Notes: generated by a model from the sequence alone, not told the origin. DNA of 64,000 nt from Pontibacter kalidii (GCF_026278245.1 NZ_CP111079.1:2358501-2422500), one strand, 5' to 3'. Positions 7,505 through 15,441 are shown, counted from the first letter of the stretch. Program-made: numbers and translations.

Positions 7505-8848
7505 ATGAAAATCAAACAGTTTGAAGACAAGGGCTTAGCCCACTACGCTTATGCTATACTTAGTGAAGACGCTAAAGAAGTAATACTGATAGACCCGGCC
7601 CGCGACCCGCAGCCCTACTATGACTATGCTGAAGAGAACAATGCCAGAATTGTAGGTGTGATTGAGACGCACCCGCACGCCGACTTTGTGAGCTCGCACC
7701 TGGAGATACACCAGCAGACCGGTGCTACTATTTACACCCACAGCATGGTAGGCGCCGACTATCCGCATGAGGCATTTGACGAAGGCGCAACGCTGCAACT
7801 TGGTGAAATAAAATTAAAGTCGCTGCACACGCCTGGCCACTCCCCTGACTCAATCAGTGTGGTGCTGGAGCACGAAGACAAAGACAAAGCGGTATTCACC
7901 GGCGACACCTTGTTTATTGGCGATGTAGGTCGTCCGGATCTGCGCGAGAGCGCCGGTAACGTAACGGCTAAGCGTGAGGAGCTGGCCCGCAAGATGTATA
8001 AAAGCACCCGCGAGAAGCTGATGAAGCTGGCTGATGACGTGGTGGTGTATCCGGCACACGGCGCGGGTTCGCTCTGCGGCAAAGGCCTGAGCGATGCCAA
8101 CTCCAGTACTATTGGTAATGAGAAGCTGAGTAACTATGCCCTGAAGCCAATGAGTGAAGAGGAATTTGTGAAGGTATTGACAGCAGACCAGCCCTTCATC
8201 CCCAAGTACTTTGGCTACGACGTGAGCCTGAACAAGCAGGGCGCGCCGGAATATAAGACTAGCATAGAAGATGTTGTACTACTGGAGAAGAACTTTAAAC
8301 CCGAGGTAGGTGCAGTGATCGTGGATGCCCGTAGCGAGAAGGTATTCAAGAAAGGCCACTACAAAGGCGCGATCAACATCCAAAACGGCGGTAAGTTCGA
8401 AACCTGGCTGGGAAGTATCGTGGGACCAAGCGAGAGCTTCTACTTGGCGGGTGAGAGCGAAGAACAACTAGGAGAGCTGATTGCCAAGGCATCCAAGATC
8501 GGGTACGAGCTGTTAATCAAGGGTGCGTTCGTGTACGACCAGCAAGGCGGTGAGAAAAGTGATGAGTTCAACAGAGCGTCGTTCGATGCGAATATGGAAG
8601 ACTACATGATTGTTGACGTCCGAAACACTTCGGAAGTTAAGGCTGGTAAGTTCTTTGACAAGGCCATCAGCATTCCGCTTCCGGAGCTGAGAGAGCGTGC
8701 AAGCGAGATCCCTACGGACAAGCCGGTGGTGATCCACTGCGCGGGCGGGTACCGCTCCGCCGCAGGCAGCTCCATAGTGGAGGCCGCTCTGCCAGGCGTG
8801 AAGGTGCTCGACATGAGCGAAGCCGTAACAGAACTCAAGCAACAGTAA
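7505..8848 (+). CDS. CstB-like persulfide dioxygenase/rhodanese fusion (copy 1)
   Basis: About 447 residues. Domain 1 (1-240) is an ETHE1-type metallo-beta-lactamase fold with THPHADF (H56, H58, D60), HTPGH (H111) and TGDTLFIGDVGRPDL (D133), the expected Fe(II) ligands, plus HGAGSLCGK with a Cys near 190. Domain 2 (about 265-345) is a rhodanese fold without the catalytic Cys. Domain 3 (about 365-447) has the active loop HCAGGYRS (Cys near 411). This order and length match Staphylococcus CstB, which oxidises low-molecular-weight persulfides and transfers sulfur to give thiosulfate. ATG at 7505 is preferred over a TTG three codons earlier. It is first in an operon driven by operator B. Confidence 0.9.
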   Translation: MKIKQFEDKGLAHYAYAILSEDAKEVILIDPARDPQPYYDYAEENNARIVGVIETHPHADFVSSHLEIHQQTGATIYTHSMVGADYPHEAFDEGATLQLGEIKLKSLHTPGHSPDSISVVLEHEDKDKAVFTGDTLFIGDVGRPDLRESAGNVTAKREELARKMYKSTREKLMKLADDVVVYPAHGAGSLCGKGLSDANSSTIGNEKLSNYALKPMSEEEFVKVLTADQPFIPKYFGYDVSLNKQGAPEYKTSIEDVVLLEKNFKPEVGAVIVDARSEKVFKKGHYKGAINIQNGGKFETWLGSIVGPSESFYLAGESEEQLGELIAKASKIGYELLIKGAFVYDQQGGEKSDEFNRASFDANMEDYMIVDVRNTSEVKAGKFFDKAISIPLPELRERASEIPTDKPVVIHCAGGYRSAAGSSIVEAALPGVKVLDMSEAVTELKQQ

Positions 8849-8861
8849 GTTAATAATGTAG

Positions 8862-8999
8862 TACAAGACTATAGACCGTCAGGCAGTGACAGCAGTTGGC
8901 TCGGGCTGTATGGCAGCATTGGATACAGAGCGCTATCTAGCATCAATAGAGCCAGCTGTAAAACAAGAAAATACTGAGCTTACTCTTACTGAGAAATAA
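8862..8999 (+). pseudogene. Thioredoxin reductase (TrxB) C-terminal remnant
   Basis: After a stop at 8859-8861 the frame reads YKTIDRQAVTAVGSGCMAALD, then TERYLASIE and a 15-residue tail to TAA at 8997-8999. RQAxTAxGxGCMAALxAExYL is the FAD-binding C-terminal end of bacterial TrxB. About 270 upstream codons are missing, so this is a deletion remnant left in the CstB-Crp operon. Its stop overlaps the ATG of the next gene. Confidence 0.75.
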
Positions 9000-9238
9000 T
9001 GATCAAGAACCTAAAATACCAACTCCTTACGGGCTGGCATTTAACCCGATGGATTAGGCTACTAATGGGTATAGCGCTGCTTATTCAAGCACTAGTTGCG
9101 AGCGATGTGTTGGCAGGGGCATTTGCTTTCATCCTGCTATTTCAATCCGTCACAAACACGGGTTGTTGCGGGCCATCCGGCTGCAACATTCCACAGGCCA
9201 AACAAAACCTTAGAGATACCTACGGACCGACCACTTAG
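8999..9238 (+). CDS. Small membrane protein with CCGPSGC tail (DUF2892-like)
   Basis: A 79-residue protein with two adjacent hydrophobic helices (RLLMGIALLIQALVASDVLA and GAFAFILLFQSVTN) followed by a cysteine cluster, TGCCGPSGCNIP. Helix arrangement is like the small DUF2892/YgaP-type membrane domains often found beside rhodaneses. The Cys cluster could hold persulfide or metal; that is inference. It sits between the CstB-like gene and the Crp/Fnr regulator in the same operon, and its ATG overlaps the stop of the TrxB remnant. Confidence 0.6.
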   Translation: MIKNLKYQLLTGWHLTRWIRLLMGIALLIQALVASDVLAGAFAFILLFQSVTNTGCCGPSGCNIPQAKQNLRDTYGPTT

Positions 9239-9260
9239 GAAAAACGTATAGAGCAAGTAT

Positions 9261-9902
9261 ATGGAAAGCATAAACAAAAATGTATTACTGGAAAATTTTT
9301 CACAGTTAGAGCAGCCTCTTCTGGAGGAAATATTGGCACAAAGCACCATCAAGCAATTGAAAGAAGGTGAAGAGGCCCTGCGTACAGGTCAATACATCAA
9401 GTCTACTGTATTGCTTTCCAAGGGACTGCTCAAAATATACCGCGAAGACGACGAGGGGAACGAGTTTCTGATGTATTACCTGGAGCCTGGCAACGCCTGT
9501 GCCCTGTCCATGATGTGCACCGCACGCGACGAAAAAAGCCAAATTATGGCGAAAGCGGTGGAGGCCTCTGAGGTTATACTGATCCCTTCCCATTTGTCAG
9601 AGCTGTGGTTGGCGAAGTATAAAAGCTGGCACAGCTTTGTGATTGCCTCTTACCGCGAACGTTTTGAAGAACTCCTGCAAACGCTGGATAGCGTAGCCTT
9701 CAAAGGCTTGGATGAGCGGCTTGTGTTTTACCTGAAGCGCCATGTGAAAGTAAGCGGGAACGAAGTAAAATTGTCTCACCAGCAAATTGCCAATGAACTC
9801 AGCAGCTCCCGGGAAGTAATCTCCAGGCTACTGAAGAAGCTGGAACAAACCGGCGCGATTACGCTGCATAGGAACTATATTGAAGTACATCATTTAGAGT
9901 AG
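9261..9902 (+). CDS. Crp/Fnr-family transcription regulator of the sulfur island
   Basis: A 213-residue protein: cyclic-nucleotide-binding-like beta barrel (about 20-110), long dimer helix (about 113-145) and a winged helix-turn-helix (about 168-205; LSHQQIANELSSSREVISRL). The recognition helix has R184-E185-x-x-x-R189, the same triad that CRP uses to read GTGA half-sites. Five GTGA-N6-TCAC sites in this window fit. There is no FNR-type N-terminal Fe-S cysteine cluster; instead the effector domain holds C80 and C86 (NACALSMMC), candidates for thiol/persulfide sensing. It is the last gene of the operon started by operator B, so probably autoregulated. Confidence 0.9.
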   Translation: MESINKNVLLENFSQLEQPLLEEILAQSTIKQLKEGEEALRTGQYIKSTVLLSKGLLKIYREDDEGNEFLMYYLEPGNACALSMMCTARDEKSQIMAKAVEASEVILIPSHLSELWLAKYKSWHSFVIASYRERFEELLQTLDSVAFKGLDERLVFYLKRHVKVSGNEVKLSHQQIANELSSSREVISRLLKKLEQTGAITLHRNYIEVHHLE

Positions 9903-9926
9903 AGGAAGATCTTAAATACCTCTCTA

Positions 9927-9966
9927 AACAGGCGGTCTGGTATCTACCAGATCGCCTGTTCTATTT
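9927..9966 (+). terminator. Terminator after the Crp/Fnr gene
   Basis: Near-perfect stem AACAGGCGGTCTGGTA / TACCAGATCGCCTGTT with a TC loop, followed by CTATTT. It ends the operon that begins at operator B. Confidence 0.8.
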
Positions 9967-9998
9967 AAAACTAATCCCTTTTGAATGATGACGGCAGT

Positions 9999-10042
9999 GT
10001 GACAAGAGTCACTGAATCTGCCTGTAGCCTGGTATACCTTTG
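9999..10042 (+). promoter_or_regulatory. Operator-promoter C of the sulfur regulon
   Basis: Perfect palindromic arms GTGAC-AAGA-GTCAC at 9999-10012, in TGTGACAAGAGTCACTGA, then 26 bp to a perfect TAnnTTTG box (TACCTTTG, 10035-10042). Leader of about 30 bp to the ATG of the sulfite-exporter gene. Confidence 0.88.
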
Positions 10043-10072
10043 TAACATCATTAAAAACAAAGTTATACTATA

Positions 10073-10936
10073 ATGGAAATACTCGGATACATTGCTGCCA
10101 TGCTCATCGGCTTATCACTTGGACTGATCGGCGGCGGCGGCTCCATACTTACAGTACCGGTGCTGGTTTACCTACTCGGTTTAAGTCCGGTTATCTCAAC
10201 AGCATACTCTTTATTCATTGTGGGCCTCACTAGCTTAGTAGGGTCTTATAAGTTTTACCAAAAGGGTCTGGTGAGCATGAAAACGGCTGTCGTTTTCGGC
10301 TTGCCCTCCATCGTGGCCGTGTACCTTACCCGGCGCTACCTGGTGCCGGCCATACCAGAAAACCTTTTCGCTGTAGGTGATTTTATGGTGACCAAAGGCG
10401 TGCTCCTAATGCTGCTCTTTGCCGGGCTGATGGTATTTGCTTCCATCTCCATGATCAAAAAGAAAAAAGAAGCCCCTGCAGCGCCGGCTGACATGGTAGA
10501 CGAAAACATGGACACTGAACTGAGCCTGGAGCACACAGACCCTGCTAAAAAGCACCCTAAGCAGAAGTTCAACTATGGCGGTATCCTGGCCGAAGGATTA
10601 GTAGTTGGTACATTAACTGGCCTTGTAGGAGCAGGCGGTGGCTTCCTGATCATCCCGGCGCTGGTTCTCTTCAGCAAGCTTGATATGAAAATGGCCGTAG
10701 GTACTTCGCTGCTGATCATTGCCGTAAAATCACTGTTCGGCTTTATCGGGGATATATTCAACTACGAAATCGACTGGATGTTCCTGGCCATTTTCTCTAC
10801 TATCTCCATTTCCGGCATCTTCATCGGCACATTCCTGTCCACTAAGATACATGCCGATAAACTGAAGACTTCTTTTGGCTGGTTTGTACTCCTCATGGGT
10901 GTCTACATTTTCATCAAAGAATTATTTTTTGCATAA
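10073..10936 (+). CDS. TauE/SafE-family sulfur-anion exporter
   Basis: A 287-residue inner-membrane protein with about eight helices and the two internal repeats of the family. Both repeats start with glycine-rich helices: GLSLGLIGGGGSILTVPVLV near residue 15 and VGTLTGLVGAGGGFLIIPAL near 185. A cytoplasmic charged loop (about 125-165) separates the halves. TauE/SafE proteins export sulfite, sulfoacetate or related anions. Downstream of a persulfide dioxygenase, whose product is sulfite, sulfite export is the natural inference. It has its own operator C and stands alone between operators C and D. Confidence 0.88.
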   Translation: MEILGYIAAMLIGLSLGLIGGGGSILTVPVLVYLLGLSPVISTAYSLFIVGLTSLVGSYKFYQKGLVSMKTAVVFGLPSIVAVYLTRRYLVPAIPENLFAVGDFMVTKGVLLMLLFAGLMVFASISMIKKKKEAPAAPADMVDENMDTELSLEHTDPAKKHPKQKFNYGGILAEGLVVGTLTGLVGAGGGFLIIPALVLFSKLDMKMAVGTSLLIIAVKSLFGFIGDIFNYEIDWMFLAIFSTISISGIFIGTFLSTKIHADKLKTSFGWFVLLMGVYIFIKELFFA

Positions 10937-10947
10937 GTCTTCCAACC

Positions 10948-10991
10948 GTGACCAAAGTCACAGATTAAGGCTATCATTCTTCAGAAATTTG
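10948..10991 (+). promoter_or_regulatory. Operator-promoter D of the sulfur regulon
   Basis: GTGAC-CAAA-GTCAC at 10948-10961, followed by AGA, then 26 bp to TTTG (GAAATTTG, 10984-10991; weak match to TAnnTTTG). It lies 11 bp after the exporter stop and precedes the second CstB-like gene. Confidence 0.82.
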
Positions 10992-11064
10992 TACTGTCAT
11001 CCAGCATAAGCAGGTGACAAACCAAATAAGTACTCCTAATTCAAATTAAATATAATCAGCTACC

Positions 11065-12477
11065 ATGAAAGTAGAACAGATCTATACCGGATGCCTTGCA
11101 CAGGGCGCTTACTACATCGAGAGCAACGGCGAGGCCGCTATCATAGACCCGCTGCGCGAAGTAAAACCATACCTGGAAAAAGCAGAGAAAGATAACGCCA
11201 CTATCAAGTATGTGCTGGAGACACACTTCCATGCCGACTTCGTTTCAGGTCACGTGGATCTGGCAAAGGCTTCAGGTGCCACCATCGTTTTCGGCCCGAA
11301 TGCTAAGACAACGTATGATGCTTATATCGCAAAAGATGGGGAAGAGCTAAAAGTAGGTGATGTAGCGATCAAAGTGCTGCATACGCCAGGCCATACCATG
11401 GAATCTACCACCTATCTGCTGATAGACAAGAATGGCAAAGACCACGCAATCTTCTCAGGAGATACCCTGTTCATTGGTGATGTGGGTCGTCCGGACCTGG
11501 CTGCCAAGTCTGATTTAACACAGGATCAACTGGCAGGACACCTGTTCGATTCACTTCGCAACAAGATCATGCCGCTGGCAGATGATGTGATCGTTTATCC
11601 GGCTCACGGGGCGGGATCCGCTTGTGGTAAGAACATGAGCAAGGAAACAACGGATACACTGGGCAACCAGAAGAAAACAAATTACGCTTTGCGCACCGAC
11701 ATGACCAAAGAAGAGTTCATCAAAGAAGTAACAGACGGGCTGACACCGCCACCAAGCTATTTCCCGCTGAACGTGATGATGAACAAGGAAGGCTACGATA
11801 ACATCCAAAACATACTGGAAAAAGGCCTGCAAGCCTTGACACCGGAGGCTTTTGAAGCGGCAGCTAATGAAACAGGTGCACTGGTACTGGATACGCGTAA
11901 GACGGAAACGTTTGCAGCCGGTTTCATTCCGAACGCGATCAACATCGGTATCGACGGCAACTTTGCCCCTTGGGTGGGGACCCTGATCCCGGACATCAAG
12001 CAGCATCTGTTGCTGGTAACGGACGAAGGACGCGAAGAAGAAGTGGTGACAAGACTGGCCCGTGTTGGTTACGACTATACCATCGGTTACCTGAAAGGCA
12101 GCTTCGATGCGTGGAAGCAGGCTGGCAAGGAAGTAGACACCATCTCTTCTATTACTGCTGAAACATTTGCTAACCGTTTTGAGCAGGACAATGCCATAAA
12201 AGTAGTGGATGTGCGCAAGCCGGGTGAGTTCCAGGCAGAACACGTGGAGACAGCGCAAAGCGCTCCGCTTGACTACCTGAACGAGCACCTTACTGAGCTG
12301 CCTAAAGATGAGACCATGTACCTGCACTGTGCCGGTGGATACCGCTCCATGATCGCAGCCTCCATACTCAAGGCGAGAGGTTACGAGAACGTAGTGAACG
12401 TAGAAGGTGGCTTTAAGGCTATTGCGGAAACCAATGTGCCTAAAACAGCTTTTGTTTGCCCGAGCACGCTGAAGTAA
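11065..12477 (+). CDS. CstB-like persulfide dioxygenase/rhodanese fusion (copy 2)
   Basis: 470 residues with the same three-domain order as the gene at 7505. Dioxygenase domain: ETHFHADFVSGH (H54, H56, D58), HTPGH (H110), SGDTLFIGDVGRPDL (D133), HGAGSACGK (C187). Middle rhodanese-like domain (about 262-352) lacks the catalytic Cys. C-terminal rhodanese (about 362-455) has HCAGGYRS (C422). A short tail adds a further Cys (AFVCPSTLK). The predicted reaction is O2-dependent oxidation of glutathione-, bacillithiol- or CoA-type persulfide with sulfur transfer to thiosulfate. Similarity to copy 1 is moderate, so the two may differ in substrate. Own operator D; monocistronic, with a terminator at 12505. 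Confidence 0.9.
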   Translation: MKVEQIYTGCLAQGAYYIESNGEAAIIDPLREVKPYLEKAEKDNATIKYVLETHFHADFVSGHVDLAKASGATIVFGPNAKTTYDAYIAKDGEELKVGDVAIKVLHTPGHTMESTTYLLIDKNGKDHAIFSGDTLFIGDVGRPDLAAKSDLTQDQLAGHLFDSLRNKIMPLADDVIVYPAHGAGSACGKNMSKETTDTLGNQKKTNYALRTDMTKEEFIKEVTDGLTPPPSYFPLNVMMNKEGYDNIQNILEKGLQALTPEAFEAAANETGALVLDTRKTETFAAGFIPNAINIGIDGNFAPWVGTLIPDIKQHLLLVTDEGREEEVVTRLARVGYDYTIGYLKGSFDAWKQAGKEVDTISSITAETFANRFEQDNAIKVVDVRKPGEFQAEHVETAQSAPLDYLNEHLTELPKDETMYLHCAGGYRSMIAASILKARGYENVVNVEGGFKAIAETNVPKTAFVCPSTLK

Positions 12478-12504
12478 TTTCTTATAGTTAAAGACGCTTG
12501 AAGA

Positions 12505-12534
12505 GCTGGCGTAGTATAATGCTACGCCAGCCTT
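12505..12534 (+). terminator. Terminator after CstB-like copy 2
   Basis: Perfect 10-bp stem GCTGGCGTAG / CTACGCCAGC with a 7-nt loop, followed by CTTT. Confidence 0.75.
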
Positions 12535-12563
12535 TGAGTTTTAAGGAACATGTATTACCCTGC

Positions 12564-12607
12564 GTGACCAAAGTCACAGACAAAGCCTTATTTATTACCG
12601 ACCTTTG
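12564..12607 (+). promoter_or_regulatory. Operator-promoter E of the sulfur regulon
   Basis: GTGAC-CAAA-GTCAC at 12564-12577 (18 bases identical to site D: CGTGACCAAAGTCACAGA), then 26 bp to TTTG (GACCTTTG, 12600-12607). It starts the rhodanese-YeeE/YedE operon. Confidence 0.85.
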
Positions 12608-12642
12608 TGGTGTTGTATTAAATTTCTAATCGTAACTAAGTC

Positions 12643-12969
12643 ATGTTTAACATATTCGGATCAAAACCTAAGAACTACGAAAACCTGGACGGCAGGACCT
12701 TCAGAGAGAAATTTCAGAGCGCTGCGAAAGCGGAGTTGCTGGATGTAAGAACAGCGGGTGAATTCGCTGCTGGCTCCATTAAAGGCGCTAAAAACTTAGA
12801 TGTGACATCCTCTCAGTTTCAGCAAGCCCTGAAAACCATGGACAAGGATAAAGCCTATTTCGTGTTCTGCCGCAGTGGCAACCGTAGCGGTGCTGCCTGT
12901 GACATGATGAGTGCTCAAGGTTTTAAAGCCTACAACCTGGCAGGCGGAATCGGTGCCTGGCCAAGATAA
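12643..12969 (+). CDS. Single-domain rhodanese sulfurtransferase
   Basis: 108 residues, one rhodanese domain: ELLDVRTAGEFAAGSIKGAKN with the conserved DVR and then FCRSGNRSGAA, the six-residue active loop with catalytic C76, and GGIGAWPR at the end. Cytosolic (no signal peptide). It would carry a persulfide on Cys and pass sulfur from or to thiosulfate or protein thiols. It is first in the operon from operator E and is followed by the two halves of a YeeE/YedE transporter, a common partnership for thiosulfate uptake and use. Confidence 0.92.
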   Translation: MFNIFGSKPKNYENLDGRTFREKFQSAAKAELLDVRTAGEFAAGSIKGAKNLDVTSSQFQQALKTMDKDKAYFVFCRSGNRSGAACDMMSAQGFKAYNLAGGIGAWPR

Positions 12970-13061
12970 AAAAGTATAACAACAAGGTGCAGACCAGAGG
13001 AAAAAACAAAAGACCCTGCTCCTGACCCAACAACTATAAACCTAAATTAAACGAGTAAGAA

Positions 13062-13619
13062 ATGTTAGAATTTTTGAGCCAACCGTGGCCCTGGTATGTA
13101 TCGGGTGCAGTAATCGCCCTGGTAATGGCAATTTTGTTGTTCTTCGGGAAGTCGTTTGGCTTTTCGTCTAACCTGCGCGTGATCTGCTCAGCCTGCGGGG
13201 CAGGCAAGCATGTGAAGTTCTTTGACTTTGACTGGCGCGCCCAAACCTGGAACCTGCTGTTTCTGGTAGGAGCCATTCTCGGCGGCTTCATTGCTTCTGA
13301 GTTTTTATCAAATGGCGAAGCCGTTCAAATCTCCCAGGCTACCATTCAGGACCTGAGCGCACTTGGTGTTTCAGCTCCGGAGGGCATGCAGCCGGAAGAG
13401 ATTTTCAGCCTGGAAGCTGCCTTTACCTTAAAAGGATTCCTGATCCTGCTGCTGGGCGGATTCGCCATCGGGTTCGGATCACGTTATGCTGGGGGCTGTA
13501 CCTCCGGCCACGCCATTAGTGGTTTGTCTAACCTGCAGTTGCCATCGCTGATTGCCGTGATTGGTTTCTTTATCGGTGGCCTGATTACCACGTTCGTGCT
13601 GCTACCGCTCATCTTCTAA
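13062..13619 (+). CDS. YeeE/YedE-family transporter, first half
   Basis: 185 residues with about five helices. It contains [14 protein letters not shown] in a loop after helix 1 and the conserved [14 protein letters not shown] motif near residue 145, whose Cys is of the type used in TsuA/YeeE to coordinate thiosulfate. TsuA-like single-chain transporters are about 330-350 residues; here the function is split over this gene and the next. Predicted role: inner-membrane passage of thiosulfate or other sulfur compounds. Spacing to the second half is 44 bp. Confidence 0.85.
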   Translation: MLEFLSQPWPWYVSGAVIALVMAILLFFGKSFGFSSNLRVICSACGAGKHVKFFDFDWRAQTWNLLFLVGAILGGFIASEFLSNGEAVQISQATIQDLSALGVSAPEGMQPEEIFSLEAAFTLKGFLILLLGGFAIGFGSRYAGGCTSGHAISGLSNLQLPSLIAVIGFFIGGLITTFVLLPLIF

Positions 13620-13663
13620 GGCAGCTTTCAAACAATCAAGAACAAGCAAAAGATATCAATACC

Positions 13664-14077
13664 GTGAAAGGATTAAAATTTATACTTGCCGGCATCCTGT
13701 TTGGCATCGTGATGAGTAAGTCGGAAGCCATTTCGTGGTTCCGCATCCAGGAGATGTTCCGCTTCCAGTCGTTCCATATGTACGGCCTGATGGGAACCGC
13801 CCTTACCCTGGGCATCATCACCACCTACGTGATCAAAAAATACAAGCTACGCGATTATCAAGGTAACCCGATCATCTTTACGCCCAAAGAAATGTCCGTT
13901 CCGCGTTACCTGATCGGGGGTATTATCTTCGGGTTGGGCTGGGCGCTGACAGGCGCCTGCCCGGGTCCGATGTTCGTAAACATAGGCCTTCAGTACTGGG
14001 CGATTTTGATAGCAGTAGTTGGTGCCATAGCAGGCACTTACCTGTACGGAGCTATAAAAGACAGACTGCCGCATTAA
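13664..14077 (+). CDS. YeeE/YedE-family transporter, second half (DUF6691-like)
   Basis: 137 residues, about four helices, with the complementary motif LTGACPGPMFVNIG near residue 105 that mirrors the GGCTSGH motif of the preceding gene. It starts with GTG at 13664 in front of a hydrophobic helix (MKGLKFILAGILFGIVMSKS). The pair should form a pseudo-symmetric transporter. The order rhodanese, YeeE half, second half is frequent in Bacteroidota and Proteobacteria. Confidence 0.85.
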   Translation: MKGLKFILAGILFGIVMSKSEAISWFRIQEMFRFQSFHMYGLMGTALTLGIITTYVIKKYKLRDYQGNPIIFTPKEMSVPRYLIGGIIFGLGWALTGACPGPMFVNIGLQYWAILIAVVGAIAGTYLYGAIKDRLPH

Positions 14078-14175
14078 AAAATTGGCTAAAAGTGGAGCGT
14101 GTCATGTAAGTCACCGGCGTAAGTGCTGGTGGCCTTCTGGCATAAAGAAATATCAAGTGAAAGTATAAAAGCTAT

Positions 14176-15441
14176 ATGGCACCATCATCAGAAACAAAAC
14201 TTGGCTTACGGGAGAATGCAGGGCAGTTCTGGCTGCTGGTGCTCGTAAACGGCTTTGTGGGCGCCATGGTAGGTCTGGAGCGCTCCGTAATTCCGGAATT
14301 TGCCCAAACAGTGTTTGGTATAAACGGGCACACAGCGCTCCTGTCTTTTATCGTTGCCTTCGGCCTGGCTAAGTCTGGCGCTAACCTGGCCATGGGCCGG
14401 CTGGCCACCAGGTATACACGCCGGCAGTTGCTGCTGATCGGCTGGCTATTTGCCTTGCCGGTACCCTGGTTGCTTTTGTACGCCGATGCCTGGTGGTGGG
14501 TAATTCTAGTCAACCTGCTGCTGGGGATAAATCAAGGCCTGTCCTGGTCGGCAACTGTCGTGATGAAGATAGACCTGGTAGGTGAAAAGAACCGCGGCCT
14601 GGCCATGGGTATTAACGAATTTGCCGGCTACCTGGCGGTGGGGCTGGTGGCTTTTTTGGCTGGCTATATTGCTTCTACCACCGGAGACGTAACCTTGGCG
14701 TTTTTTCCGGGCATTGGCTTCTCGATAGCTGGTTTGCTGCTAACTCTGCTTTTTGTGCGGGATACGCATGCCCACGTACAGACCGAAACACGGCAGTCTA
14801 ACATCCCGCTGCTGCACAACATCTGGAAAGACACGACCTGGCGCCACGGGAACCTGGGCTCCGTAACCTTAAACGGCTTCGTGAACAACCTGAACGATGG
14901 CATGCTTTGGGGACTGCTACCGGTGTTACTAAGTACAAAAGGCTACTCCCTTACCGAAACAGGTTTTTTGGCCGGAATCTACCCTGTGGTATGGGGCCTG
15001 GGGCAACTGGTAACGGGCAAACTGGGTGATGGGCTCTGCAAAAAGCAACTGCTAAGTATGGGGATGATGCTGCAGGGTGTTGCGATCGGGATGCTCTTAT
15101 TTGCTGGCTCCTACCCTACTCTGGTGGCTGCCCTGGTTATACTTGGTGTGGGTACGGCCATGGTATACCCTAACTTCCTGTCGGTGGTGGCCGAGAATAC
15201 GCACCCCAGTCAGCGGCCGCAGAGTCTGGGCATCTTCCGGTTCTGGCGCGACTTCGGCTACGTAGCCGGTGCAGTCGCAGCCGGTGTGTTTGGTGACTTG
15301 TTTGGGCTGGAAGCAGTTATACTTGGCACCGCCATACTCACCGTAAGTGCAGGGTTGTTATCAGAGTACAGGATGTGTTGCACCAAGAGGCTACTCTGGC
15401 ACAGTAAAGAATGCGGGATTAGCCTGATGAAGGCTAACTGA
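14176..15441 (+). CDS. MFS transporter
   Basis: 421 residues, twelve predicted helices with a central loop around 195-215. The helix 2-3 loop has GRLATRYTRRQLLL (the MFS G-x-x-x-[DR]-R type motif), and the second half has VTGKLGDGLCKKQLL. The last 20 residues (YRMCCTKRLLWHSKECGISL) are unlike a normal MFS end, and a late frameshift may have replaced the original tail. It is 98 bp downstream of the transporter half genes and may be read from operator E. The substrate is unknown; the context suggests export of a sulfur or organic anion. Confidence 0.8.
   Translation: MAPSSETKLGLRENAGQFWLLVLVNGFVGAMVGLERSVIPEFAQTVFGINGHTALLSFIVAFGLAKSGANLAMGRLATRYTRRQLLLIGWLFALPVPWLLLYADAWWWVILVNLLLGINQGLSWSATVVMKIDLVGEKNRGLAMGINEFAGYLAVGLVAFLAGYIASTTGDVTLAFFPGIGFSIAGLLLTLLFVRDTHAHVQTETRQSNIPLLHNIWKDTTWRHGNLGSVTLNGFVNNLNDGMLWGLLPVLLSTKGYSLTETGFLAGIYPVVWGLGQLVTGKLGDGLCKKQLLSMGMMLQGVAIGMLLFAGSYPTLVAALVILGVGTAMVYPNFLSVVAENTHPSQRPQSLGIFRFWRDFGYVAGAVAAGVFGDLFGLEAVILGTAILTVSAGLLSEYRMCCTKRLLWHSKECGISLMKAN

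Noticed and set aside
14101..14114. Operator-like GTCAT-GTAA-GTCAC before the MFS gene
   Set aside because: The left arm is poor and no TTTG box is at the fixed distance; the MFS gene is more likely read from operator E or another promoter.
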